The notes under the pieces were generated by a model. It did no database searches. It was not told where the DNA came from and worked only from the letters and a program-made list of their open reading frames with translations. Position numbers and translations under genes: made by a program. Shown one piece after another: positions 1-10,251 of a stretch of 64,000 bases of DNA (position 1 is its first letter; the number at the start of each line of letters is the position of its first letter). Location: positions 434,001 through 498,000 of the forward strand of contig JADKID010000038.1 of assembly GCA_016721425.1 (NCBI GenBank), given 5' to 3'. The stretch comes from Bryobacterales bacterium (GTDB taxonomy: Bacteria > Acidobacteriota > Terriglobia > Bryobacterales > Bryobacteraceae).

Positions 1-1184
1 GTCCACCAAGGCACGTCGACGGAGTGGTGCTCCATTACGAGGAAGTTCTCCGTGGCGGCCGCGCAGTGCACGTTCGCCATGAAAGAAATGGGCGTGCCGG
101 CGAAGTGCATGGCCATGGCGTGGCCGTATTCCATGGCGACGTCGCCGATCTTCTTAGTTTCGAGCAAGCCGCCAGAAGTGGCGAGATCGGGGTGGATGAT
201 GTCGACGGCATGGTTCTTCAAGAGCTCAATGAAAGGCTCTTTCAGATAGATATCCTCGCCCGTGAGGGTGGGGATGTTGACGGCGTTGGTGATCTGTTTC
301 CAAAGCTCCGTCTCAGTCCACGGGATCATGTCTTCCAGCCAGGCGAGGTTGTACTTTTCCAGACCTTTGCCCAGCCGGATGCAGGAGTTAACGCCAAGAT
401 GGCCGAAGTGGTCGGCGCACAGCGGCACCTCCCAGCCCACCACCTCTCGGATCTGGGCCACGTAATCACCCATCAGTCCGACGCCCTTGTCGGTGATCTC
501 CATGCCGGTGAACATGTGCGCCACGTTGGCCACGGAGCGCTCGGTCATGCCGGCCGGCCGGGAGACGCACCCCGGGATCTTCTCGACGAGATCGACGCCG
601 AGATCCATCTTCAGCCACGTAAATCCCTCATCAATGCGCTTCTTCATGCGCTCGCCGTAGATCTTGGGGTCGTGCGATTCCGTAGTGTCGCAGTAGAGGC
701 GAATCTTGTCCCGGAACTTGCCGCCCAGCAGTTGGTAGCAAGGCACGTTGTACGCCTTGCCGGCCAGATCCCACAGCGCCATTTCGATGCCGCACACTCC
801 GCCGGCCTGGCGCGCGTGGAAGCCGAACTGTTTGATGCGCCGGAAGATTTTATCGACGTCGCAGGGATTCTGTCCGATCAGGCGGCTCTTGAGCATCATC
901 GCGTAGGTGACGCTGGCGCCGTCGCGCACTTCGCCATAGCCGGAGATGCCCTGGTTGGTGTCGATGCGGATGATGGGCGCGCGCATCGGGGCGCCGGTGA
1001 TGTGGGCAAAGCGTAGATCGGTGATCTTCAGTTCCGTCGGCTTGGACGCCGTGCTGACGTTGCCCTGATAAGCCTGGATGGTGTCTTCCGCCCAGAATGT
1101 TCCGGCGGCCGCGGCGCCCAGCGCGCCGCCCAAGAAACTCCTGCGGCTGGTGCCGCGCCGATTCTTCCACCATTTCTTCGTCAT
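1..1184 (-). CDS. Mandelate racemase/muconate-lactonizing (enolase superfamily) protein, 3' end cut by window
   Basis: Exported enolase-superfamily enzyme, probably a sugar-acid or hydroxy-acid dehydratase or epimerase; the exact substrate cannot be read from sequence. About 394 residues are visible and the C-terminal end lies beyond position 1. The N-terminus has a twin-arginine signal (RRSFLGGALGAAAAG at about residues 14-28). The barrel shows a strand-2 lysine (WLKMDLG) and three candidate metal ligands in order: D in LCADHFG, E in WLEDMIP and E in TGEDIY. The ATG at 1184-1182 has an AAGGAG box just upstream. It is the last gene of a minus-strand run after the transporter (2154-3803) and the RraA-like gene (1201-2115), so the three probably handle one imported organic acid. 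Family assignment is firm; substrate is inference. Confidence 0.9.
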   Translation of the reverse strand, partial: MTKKWWKNRRGTSRRSFLGGALGAAAAGTFWAEDTIQAYQGNVSTASKPTELKITDLRFAHITGAPMRAPIIRIDTNQGISGYGEVRDGASVTYAMMLKSRLIGQNPCDVDKIFRRIKQFGFHARQAGGVCGIEMALWDLAGKAYNVPCYQLLGGKFRDKIRLYCDTTESHDPKIYGERMKKRIDEGFTWLKMDLGVDLVEKIPGCVSRPAGMTERSVANVAHMFTGMEITDKGVGLMGDYVAQIREVVGWEVPLCADHFGHLGVNSCIRLGKGLEKYNLAWLEDMIPWTETELWKQITNAVNIPTLTGEDIYLKEPFIELLKNHAVDIIHPDLATSGGLLETKKIGDVAMEYGHAMAMHFAGTPISFMANVHCAAATENFLVMEHHSVDVPWW

Positions 1185-1200
1185 GAGATCTCCTTGGTTC

Positions 1201-2115
1201 CTAGCGTTGACCCTGCGGCTTCATGCGCATCTTGGAGCCTTTGGATTCGGCCCATTTGTTGAATTCGTCGATCATCGGCTGAGACCAGCCGGCGTCGATT
1301 TGTCCAGGCGTATACTTCTGTTCGCGCAGCATCTGGTGACCCCAGTTGTCGCGCAGTTGCGTCAGTTCACTTTCGTCGGCGACCTTCTCAGCGAGTTGTG
1401 CAGGGATCACCATGATGCCTTCCGGATCGCTGACGATGATGTCACCGGGGAGCACTGTAACCTCTCCAATGCGGATCGGAATGTTCCAGCCCATCAGCGT
1501 GACCTCGGCGATCGCGCTCGGATGGAATTCCCGGGCGTAGACCTTGAAATCCGGGATGGCCATGATGCCGGTGGTGTCGCGCACCGCGCCGTCTACCACG
1601 ATGCCGGTGCCGGTCTTGGTGAGGATGGAGGTGGCCAGGTTGTCACCGATGATGGTGCCGTCCTTAATCTTGCCGAACAGATCCACCACCATGACGTCGC
1701 CCTTGGTGAGCGAGTCGATCACCCAGGAGTTCTGCCCGCGCCCGACGCGGCCTTCCTTCTTGGCATGGTCGTTGATCATGTTGTTGACGTCGGGGCGCAT
1801 GGGCATGAACTGCGCGGTCACAGCCCGGCCCACCAGGCGCTCGCCCGGCTTCACATTAATGGTCTTCCAGTTACCCTCGAACTGCAGGCGGTAGCCGGCG
1901 GCGCGCAGCGTGCCCCATGCCTCTTCGGCACTCACGGTCTTCATTCGGTTGAGAACCGCATCCGGCACCTTGGGGCGGCCGTCGGGGAACCGCTCACCCT
2001 TCCACTCGCGGGTGAGTTCTGTGCGCTGCTCCGTTGTGAACATGCCCAATTGCGCTGACAGGGGGCTGACGCTGAGTGCCGCAAGCGAGGCGGCGAGGAA
2101 TGCTGTGCGAGTCAT
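1201..2115 (-). CDS. Exported RraA-family (HMG/CHA-aldolase-like) protein
   Basis: 304-residue member of the RraA / 4-hydroxy-4-methyl-2-oxoglutarate aldolase family. Such proteins either cleave or decarboxylate 2-oxo acids or act as RNase E regulators. The catalytic core is visible as GDNLATSIL followed by GIVVDGAVRDT, where the R-D pair corresponds to the substrate-binding arginine and metal-binding aspartate. A hydrophobic N-terminal segment of about 21 residues looks like a Sec signal peptide, which is unusual for cytoplasmic RraA proteins and favours an envelope enzyme. It lies 16 bases upstream of the mandelate-racemase-family gene and downstream of the permease gene, fitting an organic-acid catabolic operon. 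A lyase role is more likely than RNase regulation given the neighbours and signal peptide, but it is inferred. Confidence 0.85.
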   Translation of the reverse strand: MTRTAFLAASLAALSVSPLSAQLGMFTTEQRTELTREWKGERFPDGRPKVPDAVLNRMKTVSAEEAWGTLRAAGYRLQFEGNWKTINVKPGERLVGRAVTAQFMPMRPDVNNMINDHAKKEGRVGRGQNSWVIDSLTKGDVMVVDLFGKIKDGTIIGDNLATSILTKTGTGIVVDGAVRDTTGIMAIPDFKVYAREFHPSAIAEVTLMGWNIPIRIGEVTVLPGDIIVSDPEGIMVIPAQLAEKVADESELTQLRDNWGHQMLREQKYTPGQIDAGWSQPMIDEFNKWAESKGSKMRMKPQGQR

Positions 2116-2153
2116 ATCGGACTAGGTGCTCCTATGTTCTAAGATGTTACGGT

Positions 2154-3803
2154 TTACCAGAAACTGTGGTTGGTGGCAATGAGGCCAGGAAAGACGTAGG
2201 CGTACATCATCACTATGAGGCCGATGATCAGGGCGAGGATGATGCCGTGCTTGAACACGGCGCGGAACAGGTCGCCCTCCTGCCCCTCGATGCCGGCCGC
2301 GACGCAAGCCACAATCAGCGATTGCGCGCCGATCATCTTGCCCATCACGCCGCCGGTGGAATTAGCCGCCGCCATCAGAACAGGGCTCAGGCCCAGCTTG
2401 TTGGCGGTGATAACCTGCAGGTTGCCAAATAGCGCATTGGAGCCGGCGTCGGTGCCACTCAAAGCGACGCCGAGCCAGCCGATCATGGTGCCAAAGATCG
2501 GATAGAAGAATCCGGTGTGCGTCATTGCCAAGCCCATGACCGCGTCCATGCCGCAATAACGAGTCACGTAGGCGAGGCAAATCATCGCCATGATGGCCAC
2601 CAGGCTGAAGCGCATCCGCAGGAAGGTCCGGCCGAACACCCGCAGCGTGCGGCCCAGGAGAGGCCCAGCACAGGACCGGCGATCAGGCCAGCCAGGAACG
2701 TCGCCGTGCCCACGGCTGCCAGCCAGTCAAAGCCGAACACCGCCGTTTCCAGCACGTCGGCCGGAACGACAGGCGCGGTCCGCAAAACCAGATGATCCAA
2801 TCCCGGCACCGGGACTTTGATGCTCGTGCTCACCAGGAACTTCTTGACCGGCGGCAGACCCCACAGCACCACGAAGATGCCGATCAGGATGAAGGGCGAC
2901 CACGCGTGGATGATCTGCGCCGTGGAGTACCTTCTTGGCCGCCTGCGCCGTGTCCCGCTCTTCGGGGAAACGGTACACCGGTTGCGGCTTCCAGAACTTG
3001 AAAAACACCGCGCACACCAGCAGCGCGGCCATGCCGCTCACAATGTCCACCAGCGAAGAGTCCACATAGTTGGACCAAAAGAACTGGGTCCCGCCGAATG
3101 CCAGGCCCGCGGCCAGACACCCCGGCCAAGCGCGCCACGTATCGCGCCAGCTCACCTGAGTCTTCACCAGCCAGAACGGCAGGAAACACGCGATTGGCGG
3201 CAGGATGCGGCCCATGGTCGCCGAAAGGTCCGATTCCGCCAAACCTGTGACAGCCGCCAGAGTACGCACCGGGTTGCCCATGCCGCCCCACGCCACCGGC
3301 GCCGTGTTGGCCATCAGGCAGACCACCGCCGTTTCAAAGGGACGGAAGCCCAGGCCGATCATCATCGACGCCGTCACCGCCACTGGTGCGCCACCGCCGC
3401 CGGCGCCCTCCAGCACTGCGCCAAAGGCGAACGCGATCAGCAGCAACTGGAACCGGCGGTCGTCCGTAATCGCGCCGATCGAGCCCTTGATCGTCTCAAA
3501 ATGCCCCGTTTCCACCGTCAGATCGTACACAAAGACGGCTGCAATCAGGGTCCAGCCGATCCACACCACCGCATAGACTCCGCCGTGCGCCACCGCGCCC
3601 GCCACCATCGTGGGCGGCATGCGGAATGCCGCCAGCGCCACAATTACGCAGGTGACGAAGCTCCACACCGCGGCCCAGTGCGCTGCCATGCGGCGCACCG
3701 CCAGCAGATAAAAAAGCATCGTGATCGGGACCGCTGACACGATTGTGGAGAGCACCACGTTGCCGAGCGGATCGTAGTTTTGAACCCAGGGTTGCATGGG
3801 CAT
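2154..3803 (-). CDS. lctP: L-lactate permease family transporter, reading frame interrupted twice
   Basis: Integral-membrane H+/L-lactate (or glycolate) symporter of the LctP family. The start (MPMQPWVQNYDPLGN) and the glycine-rich GAVLEGAGGGGAPVA segment are diagnostic, and the summed length of about 549 residues equals full-length family members. The frame breaks near 2930, where removing one base restores AAKKYSTAQIIHAWSPF, and again near 2657-2662, where the frame resumes as LLGRTLRVFGRTF. All three pieces align to consecutive family segments, so nothing large is missing. Either the gene is a recent pseudogene or the sequence carries two small indels. It leads the operon with the RraA-like and enolase-superfamily genes and diverges from the LOG gene at 3863. 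Confidence 0.88.
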
Positions 3804-3862
3804 AGAGGCAGCGGAATCTTATCACAGCCGTGCCGCCTGTGTGATTATCGAAGGTTAAGGCA

Positions 3863-4408
3863 ATGATGAACTCCGTTTGCGTCTACTGCGGTTCCAGTTC
3901 CGGTGCTGCCGAACACTACTTCCAGGCAGCGCGCGCCACCGGCGAAGCGATTGCCGCGCGCGGTTGGGATCTCGTCTATGGCGGCGCCAGGGTAGGGCTC
4001 ATGGGTGTGGTGGCCGATACCGTGCTGGCGCGCGGTGGGCGCGTGGTGGGCGTGATCCCGCGCGCTCTGGTCGAAAAGGAAGTGGCCCATCAGGGGCTGA
4101 CCGTGCAGCACGTTGTGGAATCCATGCACGATCGCAAAGCGCTCATGGGCGAGCTCGCCGCTGGCTTCCTCGCTCTGCCGGGCGGCTTTGGCACCCTCGA
4201 CGAGCTCTTCGAGATGCTCACCTGGTCACAGCTCGGGTTTCACGCCAAGCCGATTGGGCTGCTTAACACCGCCGGGTATTTTGACGGGCTGCTGTCGTTC
4301 TGCGACCGCGCCGTGGCCGATGGTTTCGTGCGCGCCGCGCACCGGGCGATGATTCACACAGGCGCCGATCCGGACACGTTGCTGGAGCAGATGGCCGGCT
4401 CCCGTTAG
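3863..4408 (+). CDS. LOG family phosphoribohydrolase
   Basis: 181-residue cytoplasmic nucleotide 5'-monophosphate phosphoribohydrolase of the LOG (LONELY GUY) family, which hydrolyses N6-modified AMP or other nucleotide monophosphates to base and ribose 5-phosphate. The hallmark LPGGFGTLDE motif lies at about residues 109-118, preceded by the conserved R-K pair in MHDRKALM and the N-terminal Rossmann strand SVCVYCGSS. The start has two adjacent ATG codons (3863 and 3866). It is divergent from the permease gene and its stop overlaps the stop of the convergent adenosine deaminase gene by three bases. Both enzymes act on adenine nucleotides or nucleosides, but they are on opposite strands and not co-transcribed. 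Confidence 0.93.
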   Translation: MMNSVCVYCGSSSGAAEHYFQAARATGEAIAARGWDLVYGGARVGLMGVVADTVLARGGRVVGVIPRALVEKEVAHQGLTVQHVVESMHDRKALMGELAAGFLALPGGFGTLDELFEMLTWSQLGFHAKPIGLLNTAGYFDGLLSFCDRAVADGFVRAAHRAMIHTGADPDTLLEQMAGSR

Positions 4409-5323
4409 CTCACGTCCTCGTAGCCAAACCGCAGACTCTGCGCCGCCGTATACCGCAGCTCTTCCTCACTGAACCCGAACTCGTCCTTTGCGATCTGGTA
4501 CTCGCGCAGCAGCGTGGTGTGGAACATCGGCGGATCATCCGTGTTCAGCACCACAGGCACCCCGGCGTCGTAGAGCCGCCGCACCGGATGTGCCGCTAGC
4601 GCAGCCACCGCACCGGTGCACACGTTGCTTGAAATCGAGACCTCCAGCGGAATCTGGCGGTCGCGCAAATGCGCCACCAGCACCGGATCGTCGAACGACC
4701 GGATCCCGTGCCCGATCCGCTCTGCCCCGCACTCCAGCGCTTCCCAGACGGATTGCGGTCCCAACACCTCGCCGGCATGGGGATTCAGATGCAGACCGTT
4801 CTTTTTCGCGTACTCGAAGGCGCCGCGGAAGCCAAGGATCGAGCTGTGCGCCTCATCGCCCCCAATGCCGAATCCCACCACGCCGCGCCCGCGCGCCGCG
4901 ACAGCCAGCTCCGCCACCCGTTCCGCTAACTCCACGCCAAACTGCCGCGCGGCGTCGAATGAAAACCGCACCGGGATCGCGCCGCGTTCAGCCTCCGTCG
5001 CGATGGCGTCGAAGATCGGGGCAAACTCCTGCTTGCGCCACAGCATCACGCCCACGCTGACAATGATCTCGGCGTACACCACGCCCTGCCGCACCAAGTC
5101 CTCGATTAGCCGCCGCGTGATCAGCGCATAATGCGCCGGCTCGGTCAGATGCAGGTTCACCCACTTGTACGCCATGAGGAAGCCCATAAAATCTTCGTAC
5201 TGGTAGCGGGCGTGGATCTCCTCCAGCGTGCGCGCCGGATCGATCTCCCCGCAGCGTCTCCGGCCGGACGGAACCCTCCAGGTGAACATGAAGTTCGGCC
5301 TTCCTTAGCAAACGTAAGTCCAT
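4405..5323 (-). CDS. add: Adenosine deaminase, frame interrupted near the N-terminus
   Basis: Metal-dependent hydrolase converting adenosine to inosine in purine salvage. The N-terminus from the ATG at 5323 carries the zinc-binding HVHLEG motif. Further ligands and active-site segments follow in the main frame: HAGE, SISSNVCTG and NTDDPPMF. The N-terminal 25 codons and the remainder are in different frames. Removing one base from the four-C run at 5247-5250 joins them as ETLREIDPARTLEEI, the expected family sequence, giving about 305 residues. A homopolymer sequencing indel is therefore likely. The start lies only 19 bases from the divergent glgB start at 5343, so the two promoters must overlap or be leaderless. 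Activity on related amines cannot be excluded. Confidence 0.9.
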
Positions 5324-5342
5324 GAACTGACATAATAGCCGC

Positions 5343-7509
5343 ATGAAGCCAGGCGAGTTGGATGCAATTGCGGGCGGGTACCATGGTGACCCGTTCGCGC
5401 TGCTTGGTCCGCACGAGGACGGAGAGGGTTGGATTGTCCGCGCGCTATTGCCGCAGGCCGGCAGCGCGTCGGTGCGGTTGAGCGACGATACTCTGGTTCC
5501 GATGGAGCGCGTGCACCCCGGCGGAGTGTGGCAGGCGCGCACACCGGAGGCGCCCGGGCGCTATCGCCTGGTGATGGAGCTCCAGCGCGGCGGTACCGAC
5601 GAGATCGAGGATCCCTACCGCTTCGGCGATCTGTTGAGCGACTACGACATCTACCTCCACGCCGAGGGCACCAACTACGAATCCTGGCGCAGCATGGGCG
5701 CGCCTCACCCAGGTGGACGGAGTCGCCGGCTGCCGCTTCGCCGTCTGGGCGCCCAACGCGGAAATGGTGGGCGTCTGCGGCGACTTCAATCAGTGGGATC
5801 CCTACCGCCATCCCATGCGCCATCGCAACGGCGGACTGTGGGAGCTCTTCATCCCCGGCGTGCGCGAGGGCGATATCTACAAGTACTTCGTGCGTTCGAA
5901 GTTATTCGGCGTGGCCGGCATGAAGTGCGACCCCTATGGCTTCGGCTCGGAGAAGCCGCCCAAGCAGGGCTCCGTCGTGTGGGACCTCACTCGCTATCAG
6001 TGGAACGATCAGCAGTGGATGGAGCAGCGCGCCGCCACCAACTATCTGGAGCGCCCGGTGAGCTGCTACGAGGTTCATCTGGAGAGCTGGATGCGCTCGC
6101 CCGAGGGCGAACCGCTCACCTATCGCGAACTGGCCGGCAAGCTCGTTCCCTATGTGAAACATCTCGGCTTCACCCACATCGAACTGATGCCCATCATGGA
6201 GCACCCTTACTCCGGATCATGGGGCTATCAGGTGGTGGGCTATTTTTCGCCCACGGCCCGCTTCGGCAGTCCGGACGACTTCCGCTTCTTCGTCGATGAG
6301 TGCCACCGCCAGGGCATCGCCGTCATCGTCGATTGGGTGCCGGCGCACTTCCCGAAGGATGCGCACGGCCTGGCCCGCTTCGATGGCACAGCCTGCTACG
6401 AGCACGAAGATCCGCGCATCGGCGAGCACAAGGAATGGGGCACGCTGATCTTCAACTTTGGCCGCAACGAGGTGAGGAACTTCCTGATCTCGAATGCGCT
6501 GTTCTGGCTGAAGGAGTATCACATCGACGGTCTGCGCGTGGACGCGGTGGCGTCGATGCTGTACCTGGATTACGACCGCGAACACGGCGAATGGCTGCCC
6601 AACAAGTACGGTGGCAACGAGAATCTCGAGGCCATCGATTTCATCCGCAAGTTCAATGAAGAGGCGCACACCGTGCCCGGCGCCGTCACCATCGCCGAGG
6701 AGTCCACCTCCTTCGCCGGCGTCTCTCACCCCGTCTACACCGGCGGCCTGGGCTTCACCATGAAGTGGAACATGGGCTGGATGCACGACATGTTCGCCTA
6801 CTTCAAGGCCGATCCGCTATTCCGCCGCTACAACCACAACCACATCACATTCAGCCTGGTTTACGCCTTCACGGAGAACTTCCTGCTGCCCATCTCGCAC
6901 GACGAGGTGGTGCACGGCAAGTCTTCCCTCATCGGCAAGATGCCGGGGGACGACTGGCAGCGCTTCGCCAACGTCCGCGCCTTCCTTGGCTATATGTATG
7001 GGCACCCCGGCAAGAAGCTGCTTTTTATGGGCTGCGAGCTGGGCCAGTATGAGGAGTGGAACTGGCAGGGGCAGATCCGCTGGGATCTGCTGCAATATGC
7101 GCCGCACCGCGGCTTGCAGAACTACCTGCGCGAGCTGAATTTCCTCTATCAGAACGAGCCCAGCCTCTACGAGGCGGACTACCACTGGAAGGGCTTCGAG
7201 TGGGTGGATTTCCACGACCTCGATGGCAACGTCATCAGCTTCATTCGCCGCGCCAAGCACCCGGATAATTTCCTGCTCTTCGTCTGCGCGTTCGCGCCGC
7301 AGGTGCGCCACGGCTATCAGGTGGGCGTCCCGCGCGACGGAGTGTATCAGGAGATTCTGTGCAGCGATGCCGAGCAGTTTGGCGGCAGCGGCGTGCAGAA
7401 CCGCGATCCGGTCCGCGCCCAGCAAGGCCAGGTGCAGGGCAAGAACAACTTCATCACGGTCACGCTGCCGCCGCTCGCGGTGAGTGTGTACCGCCGCATC
7501 TCGGACTAG
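5343..7509 (+). CDS. glgB: 1,4-alpha-glucan (glycogen) branching enzyme, frame interrupted once
   Basis: GH13 branching enzyme that transfers alpha-1,4 segments to alpha-1,6 positions during glycogen synthesis. The N-terminal carbohydrate-binding region (DPFALLGPH near residue 16) is in one frame. After about 5699-5706 the frame shifts and continues with VDGVAGCRFAVWAPNA, the normal second CBM48 domain. Catalytic segments are all present: nucleophile D in GLRVDAVASMLY, acid/base E in IAEESTSF, and HDEVVHGKSS. The joined protein is about 720 residues, matching family size. The GCGCGCC sequence at the break suggests a one- or two-base indel rather than real decay. A short hairpin without a T-run follows the stop at 7512-7525. 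Confidence 0.92.
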
Positions 7510-7553
7510 AACCGCCGTAGGGCGGCGGCCGCAAAAGCTAAACTGGAAGGTGA

Positions 7554-8108
7554 ATGGGCGATCCACTCTTTCTCTCCCTCTGGCTGCGCGGCTACTCGCC
7601 GATCGCTCTGCCCGTCTATCTCCGCAAGGCGCTGAGCATCTTTCCGTATTCCACCCTCGCGCCGATGAGCGTCCTGCGCATCTACGCCATTTCCCTGCAC
7701 GAGGCGCCGATTTTCGAGGAGTTCATCGAAGGCATCCCTGATCCGCAGGCCGTCGCCCAGCAGGCGCAGGAGTTCCTGCACGAGGACTGCGCTTTTCAGT
7801 TGGAGACCCAGTGGGATCTCTTCCAATGGGATGGCGAGTGGGAGCTGAAGCCTTCGCGCGCCGTCATCGAGGTGTATGCCCCCGAGTTTGAGGGCGCCAG
7901 CGGCGAGAACGTACGAGTCGATCTGGGTCCGCACGGGCTGTATCTGCCGCAGCCGCAGAGTGACCAGTTGCGCCCCGTGCAATCGAACATCCGCAGCCTG
8001 CTCCGGCTGACACAGGATTTGGAAGAGGAACTCACCGTGGACCGGCGCCTGCTGTGGTCCGACGAGGAAGAGAACTTCGCCGAGCGGCTAGGCGCTCTGC
8101 TGGATTGA
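7554..8108 (+). CDS. Conserved hypothetical protein
   Basis: 184-residue soluble protein that I do not recognise as a named family. It has no signal peptide or membrane segment. It is acidic and rich in aromatic and proline residues, with a DLFQWDGEWELKP stretch in the middle and a leucine-rich C-terminal helix (LLRLTQDLEEELTV). A good ribosome site (GGAAGG) sits a few bases before the ATG, and codon use looks native. It follows the branching enzyme by 44 bases, so co-transcription is possible, and its 3' end overlaps the convergent receiver-protein gene by 21 bases. A link to glycogen metabolism would be pure context. Confidence 0.6.
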   Translation: MGDPLFLSLWLRGYSPIALPVYLRKALSIFPYSTLAPMSVLRIYAISLHEAPIFEEFIEGIPDPQAVAQQAQEFLHEDCAFQLETQWDLFQWDGEWELKPSRAVIEVYAPEFEGASGENVRVDLGPHGLYLPQPQSDQLRPVQSNIRSLLRLTQDLEEELTVDRRLLWSDEEENFAERLGALLD

Positions 8109-8468
8109 GGCCACGCCGAGCGCCTCCAGCAGTTCCTTGGGCATATAGGGCTTCAGCAGCGAAGTGACCCGTTCCCGCTGGTGGACAGGCAGGATCTCGT
8201 TGCTAAACACCGTTCCGCTGGAGACCACCACGCGGAGTTGCGCCGGGTGATCCAGCAGCTCCGGCAACATATCGAGCCCGGACATATCGGGCAGGGTCAA
8301 ATCCAGGACAATAATTTGAAAGGGACACGGCGTCTGGCGGCATTTCTCCAGTGCAGCCTGGCCCGTTACGGCGGTGTCCACTGTATGGCCCAGCCGTTCC
8401 AGATACTTCTTAAGAAGGGCCAGCAGTGGTTTTTCGTCTTCGACCAGTAGCAGCGAGAGGTTCGCCAT
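8088..8468 (-). CDS. Stand-alone response regulator receiver protein
   Basis: 126-residue single-domain CheY-like receiver. The acidic pocket is seen in LLVEDEK, the phospho-acceptor aspartate in IIVLDLTLPDMSG, the switch Ser/Thr in VVVSSGTV, and the conserved lysine in SLLKPYMPKELL. There is no output domain, so it should act by protein-protein interaction in a phosphorelay. I chose the ATG at 8468 (MANLSLLLVEDE), which has an AGAGGAAG box upstream; an upstream in-frame codon would add six unlikely residues. No histidine kinase gene is nearby, so its partner is encoded elsewhere. It diverges from the DUF4139 gene and overlaps the 3' end of the hypothetical gene. Confidence 0.9.
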   Translation of the reverse strand: MANLSLLLVEDEKPLLALLKKYLERLGHTVDTAVTGQAALEKCRQTPCPFQIIVLDLTLPDMSGLDMLPELLDHPAQLRVVVSSGTVFSNEILPVHQRERVTSLLKPYMPKELLEALGVASIQQSA

Positions 8469-8510
8469 AGGGCTTCCTCTGAACATACCATCGAAAGTAG
8501 GGGTTTCGGT

Positions 8511-10251
8511 ATGAAACAGATTCTGTCCATTGTCCTGAGCGCGGCGCTGCTGCCGGCAGCGGAACTACCAGTCACCCGCGTGACTCTATACAAGAACGGC
8601 GTCGCCTATTACGAACGCGCCGGCGAGGTGAAGGCGGGCGAAACGGCCCGGCTGGAATTCCAGGCTTCGGAGATGGACGACGTGCTCAAGAGCCTGGTGC
8701 TCGACGTAGCCGGCGGGGTCGCCAGGGTCCGTTACGAACTGAGCGAGCCGCTGCAGCGCAAGCTGGCCGACCAGGGCATCAACATTCAGCCGCAGCAGCC
8801 ACTGGCGCTGATCCTCGATCAGTGGCGTGGCGCGCGAGTGGAGATGAAGTTCCGCGGCGAGCCGGTGGCCGGCGTCATTGTCAGCGGCCGCCTGGCGCCG
8901 TTGCCCAATCAAGGTCAGAGGCAGGAGCTGACGGTACTGGCCGATTCGACGGAGCTGCGCATGATCGATCTCGACAATGTGACCGCCCTGAAGCTGACCG
9001 ATGCGAAGTTGCAGGCGCAGTTTGCCGAGGCGCTCGGAGCCATCGCGCAATCGCGCTCCAAGGACAAACGGGGCGTGAGTATTGATGTGGCCGGCGGCGG
9101 GGCAGGGAAGCTGACCGCGCGCTATCTGGTGCCCGCGCCGGTCTGGAAATCGAGCTATCGCCTGCTGCTGCCGGAATCCGGGGATGCCACCCTGGAGGGT
9201 TGGGCGATTATCGACAATGCCAGCGGCGAGGATTGGACGAAGGTGGATCTGACGGTGGTGAGCGGGAAGCCCGTCTCGTTCGTCAGCAAGCTGTATGAGC
9301 CGAAGTATCTACGGCGGCCCGAGGCGTCGCTGGCCGATGAGCAGGCGGTGGCGCCGGTGCTATATGAGGGCGCGATGGCGGATAAGAAGGCAGACGCCGC
9401 GCCCCGCATGGAGGCGGTGGGCCGAATGAGGAAGTCCGGGGCGATGGCAAGCGGGATAGCCAATATCGCAGAGGAGAGTGACGCGCGAATGGCTGCTCCG
9501 CCACCACCTCCCGCGCCCATGATGATGATGAGTAACGTGATGGCGAACACTGTTACCCCTGATCTCCTATTCCGTGGATCAAGGCGCGCGCGTCACCACC
9601 AACTTCGACAGCGGCTCCGAAATCATTCGCGAAATCAAGGCCCAGCGTGGCATCATCACCACGCGCGGCGCCATCGAGATGACCACCACCTACACGGCCG
9701 ATAACAGCGACGCCAAGGACAAGTCGCTGCTCATTGAGCACCCCGTGGACCCCGGCATGAAGCTCCTCAAGCCCGTGGCCGAAGAGACCTCGCCCACGCG
9801 CTATCGCTTCGCGCTCAAGCTGCCCGCCAAGTCCACGCAGAAGCTTACCGTGGTGCAGGAGCGCGTGCTGGAAAACTCCATCATGGTCAGCTCGCTCACG
9901 CCCGACGTGCTGCTCTCCTACTCCCAGAACAAGGTGCTATCCGCCGCGGCAAAGGCGAAGATCGACCTGATTCTGGCGAAGAAAAGCGAGGTGGCCGCGG
10001 CCGAGCGGGACCTCCGCAGAATCGAGATGCAGATGACGGAGATTGCGAAAGACCAGGACCGCCTCCGCCAGAACATCAACAGCCTCAACCGTGTGGAAGG
10101 CCAGCAGGCGCAGGTCTCTCGCTACGCGGCTGAGCTTGCCAAACAGGACGGCGCCCTCGCCCAACTCCGCGACCGGCAGAGCGAGTTGCGCAAGCGCCAG
10201 GCCGCGCTGCAAACTGAACTCAACACTCTCATCGAGAAGCTTGAGTTTTGA
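8511..10251 (+). CDS. DUF4139 domain-containing exported protein, frame break with apparent internal deletion
   Basis: Protein with an N-terminal signal peptide, DUF4140-like N-terminal region (VTLYKNGVAYYERAG) and a DUF4139 C-terminal region ending in coiled coil (about the last 110 residues, rich in K, E, Q, R and A). The molecular function of this family is not established. The first frame runs to a low-complexity APPPPPAPMMMM stretch and then, near 9555, the sequence jumps to a different frame at LISYSVDQGARVTTNF. Family members I know carry roughly 100 more residues here (the segment with the ELxNSTGKTLDGGP-type motif), which I do not find. This looks like a deletion plus frameshift rather than a single-base error. 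The terminal TGA overlaps the TTG start of the next gene. Confidence 0.7.

Noticed and set aside
3812..3848. CRP-like site between lctP and the LOG gene
   Set aside because: The TCACA and TGTGA halves face the wrong way and pair imperfectly.
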